This document shows positions 1 to 7,206 of a stretch of 10,668 nucleotides of DNA, piece by piece. The notes beneath the pieces are model-generated. The model was given only the letters and a program-made list of their open reading frames with translations, made no database searches and had not been told where the DNA came from. The position numbers were made by a program, and so were the translations under genes. How positions within the stretch are numbered: position 1 is the stretch's first letter; every line of letters begins with the position of its first letter. Source of the stretch: an uncultured Selenomonadaceae bacterium (GTDB lineage Bacteria; Bacillota; Negativicutes; Selenomonadales; Selenomonadaceae); contig CAJOOE010000128.1 in the NCBI GenBank assembly GCA_905236145.1, forward strand, positions 1 through 10,668, in the 5' to 3' direction.

Positions 1-2876
1 GTGTAAGCAATGACAAAAATTATCTTTTTTTCATTCGGAGAATTTTTTGGGGTACAGATAAGTTTAACAAAATTTTTGTCGGGATCATAAAATTGAATTT
101 TAATTGCGTCGTGGAAGAAGAAATTTTTTGAATCGTCGTCGTTTTCATTTTTATAATCCTTAAAAATTTTATCCAACGGTTTTAACAATTCCTGCGTGGA
201 GTTATTTAAATCGGTTTCACAAAGACTTTTCAACGTATCACAAATATCATTGTCTGAATCGGTCTCTTTGAGTATATTGTCAAAAAGTGACTCCAAAGTT
301 TCATGCGTGTGTGATTCTTCGACGTTTTTAAGTAATTCTTTCCGCTGTTCTTCTTTGATAATGAGGTCGAGATCTTTTTTGTGTTCGAGTGACGGATTTC
401 TGAGCATGTGAAAAATATCGTCGTATATATGCTCGACGGATTGATAAAATTTACCGAGTTCCAAAATTACTCTTCTGTCCAATCCGTGAACGTGTTTATT
501 TGCCACTTTAACCAAATCTTGAGAAACACCGTAATTTACGCGAGTTGAGAGTTTGTAAATGGCACTCTGTAAATTTTCATTTTCGACATTGATAAATGTT
601 AAACCGCCACTGTAACCCGGCAGACAATGACTGAAAGCCTCCAGAATATAGGCGGCGGTTTCGGCAAGTCGTGAAACATCGCCGGCAACCAATTCGGTGA
701 ATCTGTGAAAATCGGTTTCATTGCGTATTTCATTTATCGTCATTCCCTGCGTCCAATACCACAAAATAATGGCACGCATTATACATTCTTTGATTGCCGA
801 TTCTTCATTCCAAACGAAATCTTCACCGACCATATATTTCAGCGGGCTGTTTTCCCAAAGTTCTGTTTTTTCGATAACTTTTCTTAAAGTTTTTTCAACA
901 ATTGCTTTGGCTTTCAGTGCACGATCATTTGTATCCGACGGCATTTTAATTTGTCCGACGGCTTTAACCTCATCGGTACAACAAATTACATACAAAATAT
1001 CCAAAATGTATTTGTTTATAACTTCTGAAGAAATTTCCGTCGGCAGACCGCCTTTTCCTTTTTCAATATTATTTTGCCTTACGCCGTTCTTCCTCTTTTT
1101 GCCGCCATGGAAAAAAAATCTGTCAAGTTTTTTGCAAGTATTCAAAGTAAAAGCGTAAGGAGCCATCATTTTGCCGAAGTCTGTAGATTTATAAATTGTT
1201 TCATCATCGTCATCGTCGTCGTTGTCGTCCTCAAAACACAGTCCGGCTTTTTTTAATTCTGAAAAAAGTTTAGACATTTCGATTTCGCGTCCGCCGCAAC
1301 TTTTTGAAAAACTTTCTTCCCAAAGTTTATTGAGGTTATTTAAATTATTGCTTTGTCCGGATTCGTCGAAAAGGCTGAGATAATATGGTGCCTGTGCCTT
1401 TTCATCCGCATCTTTGAGAGATGATTCGATATTCTTTATATTGCAGTCAACATAATCATTCCACAGTTTTTTCAATTCACGGCTGTCTTCCACAAACAAA
1501 TAACTTTCCCCGATTTGAGAATTTTGTCTGCCGAATCGTCCGGCACGTCCGATGTAATTTTTATATTCCTGACTCGTTAAGGGTTCTTCCGTTTTTTGCG
1601 AATTTCTGCCGCGAGGTACTTCGTGATCATAAAGAATCATAACGTCAACCGGCATATTCATTCCGACGGTTAAAGTTTCTGTGGCAACAACCAATTTAAT
1701 CGGATCTTCTTCATCTTCAAACATTTCCTCGACAAATTCCCTGAGTGACGTTGTCATGGCGGCATTGTGACAGGCGACTCTGTTAAATAAAAAATCTTTT
1801 AACTTTTCCCGGTCTTCATCATTGTCATATTCATTTATTCTCATCAGATTGTCGGAAAGTTCCTTTTTCGGCAAAATATTTTCATCGGCTATGTATTTTG
1901 CCAATTCTGTTGTATTGCGTCTGCTTTTTACAAAAACCAAAACTCTTACGTCGGGATTTTTTGCGTAAATTTTTTGCAGAAGAACTTTTAAAAGAGCTTT
2001 TTTCTTTTCATTCGGCTTTGCTTTCTTGTTAAAATTCGGAATTTCAACGGAGCCTTCTTCAAACTCGTTGTTTGAAACGGCACCGGCATTTTCGCCGCCG
2101 GTATGTTGCATCCTGTAATGACCGTCAAACTGAATGACATATTCATCAAGGGCGGTGGGTCTTTGTGTGTTGCAAATTAAAACGGGTTTACTCTCTTGAA
2201 CTGTCAACCACTTTGTTACATAGTCAACTTTGCAGTCACACGTTGTCAAACACATGATTCTGATATTTTTCTTTCGTAAAACTTTTTGCACGGCAATCTC
2301 CAATTTCGGACCGCGATTTTGATTATTGAGCATTTGCAATTCATCGACAATCAACAAACCGCATTCGGCAAGCATTTTACCTTTTGATTGTGCAAGCATG
2401 ACAAAAAATTTTTCGTATACGATTACGGCAACGTCGTACTCACCGTTTATAATTTCTCCGTCGTGATCTTGATAGTCTGCACTTGAGGCATAAACGCGAT
2501 CGGCATCGCCTTGATTTTCCAAATCTTTTTTCCAATGTTCCCAACGTTCCCGCACCATTGCACGGAGAGGAACAAGCACTATCGTTTTATGGCCGTTTTT
2601 GAGAGTGTCAAGCATTGCCATTTCACTGACGAGAGTTTTTCCCGCACCGGTCGCACCCTGCAAAACTATGTGACGCGGATTTTTGTCGGCAAGCCAAAAA
2701 CCGTCGGTATTAAAAGCCTCTCTTTGCAATGAGGTGAACTTAACTTCGTTCGGTTCCCGAATACCCATAGAGCGTGCCATGCGTTTGACAACGGCGTTGA
2801 GTGTGTCAATGCTGATATGATGTTGCCTGTTAATATCTTGAAAATTTTTGATTTTTAAATTATCATCTCTGTTCAT
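1..2876 (-). CDS. Ski2-like SF2 helicase B, C-terminus beyond window
   Basis: The minus-strand frame is open from ATG at 2876 to the left edge, giving 958 codons with no stop. It is a superfamily 2 ATP-dependent nucleic-acid helicase. Motif I GATGAGKT lies at residues 74-81, motif II is DELQ (178-181), a TQRP motif follows RecA1, CHNAAMTTSLREF precedes motif V (TETLTVGMN), and motif VI is NYIGRAGRFGR with GRAGR at 443-447. The RPxxL, HxA and GRAGR signatures are those of the Ski2-like group (Hel308, Brr2, Ski2). A winged-helix-like segment near 540-570 carries an acidic run (EDDNDDDDDDE, 549-559) before YKSTDFGK. GGAGGG lies 7-8 bases before the ATG. The start overlaps the end of helicase A by 14 bases, which implies translational coupling. 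DELQ is unusual, since Ski2 proteins mostly have DExH. The C-terminal domain is not recognised. The helicase call is secure; the biological role is inferred only from context. Confidence 0.93.
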   Translation of the reverse strand, partial: MNRDDNLKIKNFQDINRQHHISIDTLNAVVKRMARSMGIREPNEVKFTSLQREAFNTDGFWLADKNPRHIVLQGATGAGKTLVSEMAMLDTLKNGHKTIVLVPLRAMVRERWEHWKKDLENQGDADRVYASSADYQDHDGEIINGEYDVAVIVYEKFFVMLAQSKGKMLAECGLLIVDELQMLNNQNRGPKLEIAVQKVLRKKNIRIMCLTTCDCKVDYVTKWLTVQESKPVLICNTQRPTALDEYVIQFDGHYRMQHTGGENAGAVSNNEFEEGSVEIPNFNKKAKPNEKKKALLKVLLQKIYAKNPDVRVLVFVKSRRNTTELAKYIADENILPKKELSDNLMRINEYDNDEDREKLKDFLFNRVACHNAAMTTSLREFVEEMFEDEEDPIKLVVATETLTVGMNMPVDVMILYDHEVPRGRNSQKTEEPLTSQEYKNYIGRAGRFGRQNSQIGESYLFVEDSRELKKLWNDYVDCNIKNIESSLKDADEKAQAPYYLSLFDESGQSNNLNNLNKLWEESFSKSCGGREIEMSKLFSELKKAGLCFEDDNDDDDDDETIYKSTDFGKMMAPYAFTLNTCKKLDRFFFHGGKKRKNGVRQNNIEKGKGGLPTEISSEVINKYILDILYVICCTDEVKAVGQIKMPSDTNDRALKAKAIVEKTLRKVIEKTELWENSPLKYMVGEDFVWNEESAIKECIMRAIILWYWTQGMTINEIRNETDFHRFTELVAGDVSRLAETAAYILEAFSHCLPGYSGGLTFINVENENLQSAIYKLSTRVNYGVSQDLVKVANKHVHGLDRRVILELGKFYQSVEHIYDDIFHMLRNPSLEHKKDLDLIIKEEQRKELLKNVEESHTHETLESLFDNILKETDSDNDICDTLKSLCETDLNNSTQELLKPLDKIFKDYKNENDDDSKNFFFHDAIKIQFYDPDKNFVKLICTPKNSPNEKKIIFVIAY

Positions 2877-5373
2877 TGAAAATCCCTCCGAATTTCCCGA
2901 TAAATTTCTCTCGCCAAGTTGCCGGCCAACAATTTATTTTGCGAATCAGTTTTTGAATGTAATCTTCCGGCATTTTTTCGTCTGCGGAAAATTTCATCAA
3001 TTTGTTGTATTCCGTTTCTACAGATTTTAATTGCCGGATTTGGTGCATATCGCAATGTCGGATTCCCAGCAAATCACAAAGTTCATTTGAAGGCTGATAC
3101 ATCATGTCGCTGCTGATCTTTTCAAACTTTTCCTTTACTTCGTTTAAACGTTCAAGTCCGATTTCCTTTCGCAAGGAAAAATAAGCATCCGATTTTTTTC
3201 CCGGTGCAATATCCGAACTGAAACGAATCATATCGAGACGGTAACTTATAATTTCTGTCATTCGCCGCATTTGTTCATAATGAATTTTGAAGGAATTATA
3301 CAAAATTTTCGGCGTACATTCACCGTACCGCCACAATAAAACTGCCGCAAATATGCGTTGAATTATAAAATTTCTGTCACAAAAAATCGCATCGTAACCT
3401 TTGTCCGCAAATTGTCTTTCATAAGAACTGAAGCCGTTCATAATTTTTTTCCCGTTCTTTTTAAAAATTTCTTGCATGGCATGAATCGTTTGCAATTTTC
3501 TTTCATAAGAATCTGTACTTTTCATAATTTTTGAGTACAATTCGGGAGTCATTTTTTTTCTGTGCTTTTTAAAAATTTCTTGCATGGCATGAATTGTTTG
3601 ATTAAGAAACATACCGTCCGGATTCTTTCCTCTGTCGTTCATTTCTCCGAAAATGCCTTTTGCACCGTTAAAGATTTCTTCGCTTGAAATTATGCTGTAA
3701 AAAATATTTGCCTCAAAAATTTTGTCATCTGTTACATATCCGGAAATATCGGATAACATTTTATCAAAATCAGACAATTTGATGACAAAGCCCGCAATTT
3801 TTTTGCCGGTATCCGTCGCTTTGTATTCGATTTCTTCCTCCTCGTCATCGTCTTCATTTGCGGCATAAATCAACTGACGCTTTAATAAATCTTCAAGATG
3901 TTTGTTGACTGAAATAACTTTATCAAAATCTTTTTGAGTACCGGGCAGTTGTTTTAAAAGTTCTGCGATTTCATCGGCAGTCAATGTATTTTTTATCGAA
4001 AAAAGACTCAGAACAAAAAAAACTTGCAATTCATAATCCGATTCAAAAAATTTACTTATCGAAAGTTTCGGAGTTTCTGTCTCGTGTAAAAGTCGATTCC
4101 AATTTGTTATATCGTTTTTTTGCATGATCGGATAGACATAGCCGACACCGGTTTGTTCCGCCGCCGGCAATGAAGGATTTAATCTTCCCGCACGTCCCGC
4201 ATAATTCATATATTCGTCAGGCAGGATAAATCTTCTCCGGACGGTCATTTTATTCGGTGAATATTCACGTTTATACATTCCGGGAATGATAATTACATCT
4301 GCATTGCTGTTTATGCCGTAAGCCAAAGTTTCGGTACTGCAAATAATTTTTAAATTGCCGTTACCGTCCGTAAAATCACGCTCGATAAAATATCTCAACG
4401 ACGGCGGCATATTGGCGTTATGAAATGTAATTCCGTAAGAAAAAGCCTTGTAATCCTCCGGCTCCATTATGCCGTATAATGTAGTTTCGTCAACGGCTTG
4501 AATTTTTTCCAAAATATAATCTTTGCATTTATCTTCGGATATCCACTGTTTCACGGCATCGCAATTTTTCAATTTCTGCGACAATTCACGCGATAACTCT
4601 TGAACTGCTTGTCGGCTGTTTATAAAGATAATAATTCTCTCGTTGTTGTGCAAATGTTTTTTGCAAATATCAATGAAAGATCTCTCCTCGGTCAAAGATT
4701 CTATTTTGAGTGTCGGCTCAAAAATCGGAATTTCTTTAAGTTCTATCGGTCTTTGCGTTTCGCAAATTTGAAAAAAATTAAAATTTTTTATGTAATCGCT
4801 CCAGTCAAAAAAGGGGGTTCCCAGCGTTATCACACGGAGCTTTTTTTCTTTGATTGCCTTTAACAACACAAGATCCGTTTTTATTCCGCGAGACGAATCT
4901 TGTGTAAGTGCAATTTCATCAAAAACCAACAAATTATAGCGACTTAAAAATTTATCGTCGGATGCGGCAAACATAAAAACCTTTTCATTTATTGTGATGA
5001 CAATATCGGCATCACCTTTCAGAATTGCGTCATCGTCAAGTGTATGCTCGCTTGTTGATTGTAAAATTTTTAAATTCAATCCGAGCTTTTCACAAGCATT
5101 TTCAATTTCATCAATTTTTTGAGATGCCAATGCACGATAAGGCACGGCAAAAAGCATTTTATATGTGCGTCCGATTTCTTCATATTTTTGGCGTTCAAGA
5201 AAAAAAGCGATAAGTGCGACAAGGGTTTTGCCGGATCCGGTTGCACCGACGACAAACAGCCACTTTTCAACATCAAAAAAATTTTTGTCTTGAAAACTTT
5301 TTTGTTGAAGTTCCGTAAAATCGCTGTAACCGATTCGGTGTGCAATTTCACAAACGGCTTTATAATCACACAT
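2863..5373 (-). CDS. Ski2-like SF2 helicase A
   Basis: This encodes an 836-residue superfamily 2 helicase. The ATG at 5373 is preferred because GGGGAG (5389-5384) sits 8-10 bases upstream; an in-frame GTG at 5382 would overlap that site. Visible motifs are a Q-motif-like FTELQQKSF (19-27), motif I GATGSGKT (43-50), motif Ia AVPYRALA (76-83), motif II DEIA (152-155), motif III LGTP, QRPIEL, motif IV IIFINSR, HNANMPPSLRYF, motif V CSTETLAYGIN (345-355) and motif VI NYAGRAGR (GRAGR 393-397). These define a Ski2-like enzyme. A winged-helix-like region near 480-530 has an acidic insert (506-514) and ATDTGKK, as in helicase B. Residues 592-655 hold an imperfect tandem duplication. DEIA in place of DExH is odd. 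The protein should bind ATP and translocate on DNA or RNA; which one cannot be told. It is first of a two-gene operon with helicase B and has its own promoter. Confidence 0.94.
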   Translation of the reverse strand: MCDYKAVCEIAHRIGYSDFTELQQKSFQDKNFFDVEKWLFVVGATGSGKTLVALIAFFLERQKYEEIGRTYKMLFAVPYRALASQKIDEIENACEKLGLNLKILQSTSEHTLDDDAILKGDADIVITINEKVFMFAASDDKFLSRYNLLVFDEIALTQDSSRGIKTDLVLLKAIKEKKLRVITLGTPFFDWSDYIKNFNFFQICETQRPIELKEIPIFEPTLKIESLTEERSFIDICKKHLHNNERIIIFINSRQAVQELSRELSQKLKNCDAVKQWISEDKCKDYILEKIQAVDETTLYGIMEPEDYKAFSYGITFHNANMPPSLRYFIERDFTDGNGNLKIICSTETLAYGINSNADVIIIPGMYKREYSPNKMTVRRRFILPDEYMNYAGRAGRLNPSLPAAEQTGVGYVYPIMQKNDITNWNRLLHETETPKLSISKFFESDYELQVFFVLSLFSIKNTLTADEIAELLKQLPGTQKDFDKVISVNKHLEDLLKRQLIYAANEDDDEEEEIEYKATDTGKKIAGFVIKLSDFDKMLSDISGYVTDDKIFEANIFYSIISSEEIFNGAKGIFGEMNDRGKNPDGMFLNQTIHAMQEIFKKHRKKMTPELYSKIMKSTDSYERKLQTIHAMQEIFKKNGKKIMNGFSSYERQFADKGYDAIFCDRNFIIQRIFAAVLLWRYGECTPKILYNSFKIHYEQMRRMTEIISYRLDMIRFSSDIAPGKKSDAYFSLRKEIGLERLNEVKEKFEKISSDMMYQPSNELCDLLGIRHCDMHQIRQLKSVETEYNKLMKFSADEKMPEDYIQKLIRKINCWPATWREKFIGKFGGIFNEQR
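3457..3600. repeat. Internal tandem duplication in helicase A
   Basis: Positions 3457-3492 and 3565-3600 are 36-base copies differing at one base, offset by 108 bases (36 codons). They encode QTIHAMQEIFKK twice (residues 592 and 628). Each copy continues with KK, a Met-containing spacer and SYER(K/Q), but the second unit is about 8 residues shorter. This looks like a fairly recent in-frame duplication inside the C-terminal helical region. Confidence 0.85.
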
Positions 5374-5378
5374 TTCTT

Positions 5379-5543
5379 TCACTCCCCGACGAAAGTCCGG
5401 AAAAGTTTATATTTAAAACCGGCTGTTGTCAACGGGATTTTTTTGCGACACGGTGTAACCGGATTTAAAAATTGCCTTGCGGAGTATTTATCTTCCGGCA
5501 AGTACGAATACTCCGCAAGACAGGGAGTTTTTTTCGGCATCAT
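5379..5543 (-). CDS. Doubtful small ORF in the effector-helicase gap
   Basis: A 54-codon frame fills the gap between the nuclease-like gene and helicase A, starting MMPKKTPCLAEYSYLP. It stops 5 bases before the helicase A ATG. AGGAGG (5563-5558) overlaps the stop codon of the preceding gene, which looks like a site for re-initiation, but it lies 14 bases from the ATG and so is badly placed. The frame also runs through a 13-bp perfect inverted repeat and a TTGACA promoter, which argues that the stretch is regulatory and not coding. There are two cysteines and no recognisable motif. Probably not a gene. Confidence 0.18.
   Translation of the reverse strand: MMPKKTPCLAEYSYLPEDKYSARQFLNPVTPCRKKIPLTTAGFKYKLFRTFVGE
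5404..5432 (-). promoter_or_regulatory. Sigma70-type promoter of the helicase operon
   Basis: Minus-strand TTGACA (5432-5427) is a perfect -35 box. It is followed after 17 bases by TAAACT (5409-5404); TATAAA (5411-5406) at 15 bases is an alternative -10. Transcription would start near 5397, just before GGGGAG and the helicase A ATG at 5373. Together with the upstream hairpin it suggests that the helicases are transcribed separately from the nuclease-like gene. Confidence 0.6.
5467..5519 (-). terminator. Hairpin terminator or attenuator between effector and helicases
   Basis: A perfect 13-bp inverted repeat (CTTGCGGAGTATT at 5476-5488 against its reverse complement at 5507-5519) encloses an 18-base loop. 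On the minus strand the stem is followed after four bases by TTTTT (5471-5467). This fits an intrinsic terminator for the nuclease-like gene, 40-100 bases past its stop codon. The loop is long and the T-run short, so partial read-through is plausible. It could also act as an operator or RNA-processing site. Confidence 0.6.
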
Positions 5544-5562
5544 CGCGTAAATTATTTCCTCC

Positions 5563-6393
5563 TCAATCAAACAAAGAAGACACAAAACGACCAACCCCGC
5601 AAGCGACGGCAAAACCTGCGGCAACGGGAGCGACGGCAAAACCTGCGGCACCGACGGCAGTTCCTGCTATTGCCGCTCCCGCTCCGGTGGATAATGCTGC
5701 AGTGACGGCACTTCCGGTAAAACCTGCGGCAGTTGCTCCGGCTGCAGAGGAGACCGCTCCGGTAATTCCTCCCTTGACTGCCGCACCGCCGACATCAATC
5801 ACGGCGTCACCGACATCTTTTTTGCCGTCGATAACATCTTTTATCGAAGAAACCGCCTCAATTCCCGCACTTACCGCCGCTCCTGCCATTCCTCCGCACT
5901 TTGCGGCGGATCCGAGTGCACCCGTTGAAGGCATTTTGCCGAGTGCTTTGTCGGCAATGCGTGAGGTGGTTTCGGAAGAAATTCCGGAAGACCGCACCTT
6001 TTGCGATACTTTCCCGGCAATTTTCTCTGCCGTTTCCTTCGTGCCGTAAACGGTCGTTTTGTTGTAGTGACCGCTCTTGATCTGTTCGACGGTTTTCTTC
6101 AATCCGCTTGAACTGACGGTATCTTTAAGTTGTGCATGTCCGATGACGCGACCGTTATTTGTCATGACGACATCTCTCATTTTTGCGGTCGCCGATTTTG
6201 TCAATTCGGCGTGATTGCCTTTGATTATGTTCATGGGATTGGCATTGTACTTGTCGCAGAACATAATTTCATGTACATGCCCTTTGATTTGCGGACATTT
6301 TCCGGCACGATCCAATGCCCGAAGTGCGGTCCCCGCTTCATAACCTTCTCTTGCGGTAATCGTTGTCATGTTGATTTTTTCTTGACGTTTCAT
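5563..6393 (-). CDS. Putative PD-(D/E)XK nuclease-like protein with Gly-rich membrane-like tail
   Basis: This encodes 276 residues that I do not recognise as a named family. ATG at 6393 follows GGGAGG by about 8 bases. Residues 1-110 look globular and charged. Within them GHVHE (38-42), RDVV (73-76) and GHAQLKD (85-91) give E42, D74 and Q88-x-K90, the spacing expected of a PD-(D/E)XK nuclease core with Q in place of E/D. From about 155 the protein is rich in Gly and Ala with repeated small-xxx-small spacing. A charged hinge (DGKKDVGD, 189-196) is followed by about 70 almost uncharged residues ending in FVSSLFD. That tail could insert in a membrane as a glycine zipper or helical hairpin. There is no signal peptide. 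The gene lies immediately upstream of two helicase genes on the same strand, separated by a terminator and a promoter. An effector or nuclease role is inference. Alternatives are a phage-derived structural protein or a pore-forming toxin. Confidence 0.85.
   Translation of the reverse strand: MKRQEKINMTTITAREGYEAGTALRALDRAGKCPQIKGHVHEIMFCDKYNANPMNIIKGNHAELTKSATAKMRDVVMTNNGRVIGHAQLKDTVSSSGLKKTVEQIKSGHYNKTTVYGTKETAEKIAGKVSQKVRSSGISSETTSRIADKALGKMPSTGALGSAAKCGGMAGAAVSAGIEAVSSIKDVIDGKKDVGDAVIDVGGAAVKGGITGAVSSAAGATAAGFTGSAVTAALSTGAGAAIAGTAVGAAGFAVAPVAAGFAVACGVGRFVSSLFD
5602..5650. repeat. 22-base direct repeat in the Gly/Ala-rich coding tail
   Basis: AGCGACGGCAAAACCTGCGGCA occurs at 5602-5623 and 5629-5650, perfectly matched with a 27-base (9-codon) period. 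Its core AAAACCTGCGGCA recurs at 5719-5731. The copies encode the repeated AAGFAVA stretches near the C-terminus of the nuclease-like protein. Repeat expansion at DNA level therefore shaped the membrane-like tail. Confidence 0.8.
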
Positions 6394-6438
6394 TTTAAAT
6401 TCCTCCCAAAAAATTTAAGTGGTTGACTTTGTGTGCGT

Positions 6439-6447
6439 ATGATAGCA
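6439..6447 (-). promoter_or_regulatory. Candidate extended -10 for the nuclease-like gene
   Basis: On the minus strand TGCTATCAT (6447-6439) has the TGn extension and five of six -10 consensus bases. It lies about 46 bases upstream of the ATG at 6393. No good -35 box is visible, as expected where an extended -10 compensates. Transcription would start near 6432. Confidence 0.4.
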
Positions 6448-6477
6448 AACTTTACAATTTTTATTTTTAAGGGGGGG

Positions 6478-6494
6478 AAAAACGCCTGCGGCGT
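6478..6494 (-). terminator. Short GC hairpin with T-run in the divergent region
   Basis: ACGCC-TGC-GGCGT (6482-6494) forms a 5-bp stem. On the minus strand it runs directly into TTTTT (6482-6478) and then a C7 tract. It sits upstream of the nuclease-like gene's candidate promoter, so it could block antisense transcription arriving from the fur side. The stem is short and the call is weak. Confidence 0.3.
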
Positions 6495-6539
6495 GGAGAT
6501 GAAAGGCTCCGGCGGGAAGCGAGGGACGATTAAAATTTG

Positions 6540-6568
6540 TTGACTAAAGGCGGCAAGTTTTGTAATAT
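6540..6568 (+). promoter_or_regulatory. Promoter of fur
   Basis: TTGACT (6540-6545) and TAATAT (6563-6568) are separated by 17 bases. Transcription would start near 6575, about 35 bases before the fur ATG and just ahead of the AAGGAG ribosome binding site. No convincing Fur box overlaps it. Confidence 0.55.
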
Positions 6569-6608
6569 GGCGGAGTAAAAAATTTTTTTGGTGTAAAGGA
6601 GTTTTTCC

Positions 6609-7073
6609 ATGAACATGAAAGAACATCTTTTCGGAGAAGAAACATTACGCCGGAAACTTTATGCCGGCGGTTATCGAATGACACCGCAGCGAAAAACGAT
6701 TTTGCAAATTTTTTTGGACAGCAAAGGCACCACCCACTTCAGTGCGGACGATGTTTTGGATATTTTGAGAAAAAATGATTCGTCAATCGGAATAGCGACG
6801 GTTTACAGAAATCTTGAACTGCTTTGCAAACTTGAAATTTTGACGAAAATGGAATTCGGCGACGGGTGCAACCGCTACGAACTCAACACCGGCAATCCGA
6901 AAGTTCATCATCATCACCATCTCATCTGCCTGAAATGCAAAAAAATCACGGAATTTAAAGGCGACTTCCTGGAACACTTGGAAACGGAAATCGCCAAAAA
7001 ATCCGGATTTAAAGTAGTCAATCACGAATTGAAAATTTTCGGTTATTGCAAAGATTGTCAAAATCAAATGTAA
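6609..7073 (+). CDS. fur: Fur family ferric uptake regulator
   Basis: This is a 154-residue metal-sensing transcriptional repressor that in its metal-bound form binds operator DNA of iron-uptake and related genes. The N-terminal winged helix contains MTPQRKTIL (24-32) and the recognition segment IATVYRNLELL (62-72). The dimerisation domain has NRYELN (88-93), a run of five histidines (100-104), and two CxxC pairs, CLKC (107-110) and CKDC (147-150), which form the structural zinc site. GFxVxxHELKIFGYC (133-147) is typical of the family. AAGGAG lies 7 bases before the ATG at 6609, which makes it a better start than the ATG at 6615. It looks like Fur rather than PerR or Zur, but the metal cannot be fixed from sequence alone. 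It is a monocistronic gene with its own promoter and terminator, converging on sufC, whose iron-sulphur pathway is a common Fur target. Confidence 0.9.
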   Translation: MNMKEHLFGEETLRRKLYAGGYRMTPQRKTILQIFLDSKGTTHFSADDVLDILRKNDSSIGIATVYRNLELLCKLEILTKMEFGDGCNRYELNTGNPKVHHHHHLICLKCKKITEFKGDFLEHLETEIAKKSGFKVVNHELKIFGYCKDCQNQM

Positions 7074-7091
7074 CATCTTTCATTTATTCTG

Positions 7092-7119
7092 CGGCGAGAA
7101 AATGTCGCCGTTTTTTTTT
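7092..7119 (+). terminator. Intrinsic terminator of fur
   Basis: CGGCGA (7092-7097) and TCGCCG (7105-7110) form a 6-bp GC-rich stem with a 7-base loop, followed directly by nine T residues. It starts 18 bases after the fur stop codon. On the other strand no T-run follows, so it works for fur only. Confidence 0.9.
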
Positions 7120-7206
7120 CGGCTTAAACCGGGAAAATCATATTCCGATATTGACTTGACGCGACCGGCATATTTGAAAATACTCTCCTTTGTCAACCCC
7201 GATTCT

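Noticed and set aside
1200..1232. Triplet tract as a CRISPR-like or intergenic repeat
   Set aside because: It lies wholly inside the helicase B reading frame and encodes an acidic loop; no spacer-repeat pattern exists.
5477..6049. 190-codon plus-strand frame rich in Pro and Ala
   Set aside because: It is the reverse-strand image of the Gly/Ala-rich tail of the nuclease-like gene; the repeats and GC-rich codons keep it open by chance.
6471..6535. G-rich stretch upstream of fur as a G-quadruplex or riboswitch
   Set aside because: There is one G7 run but too few other GGG runs for a clear quadruplex, and no recognised riboswitch core could be seen.
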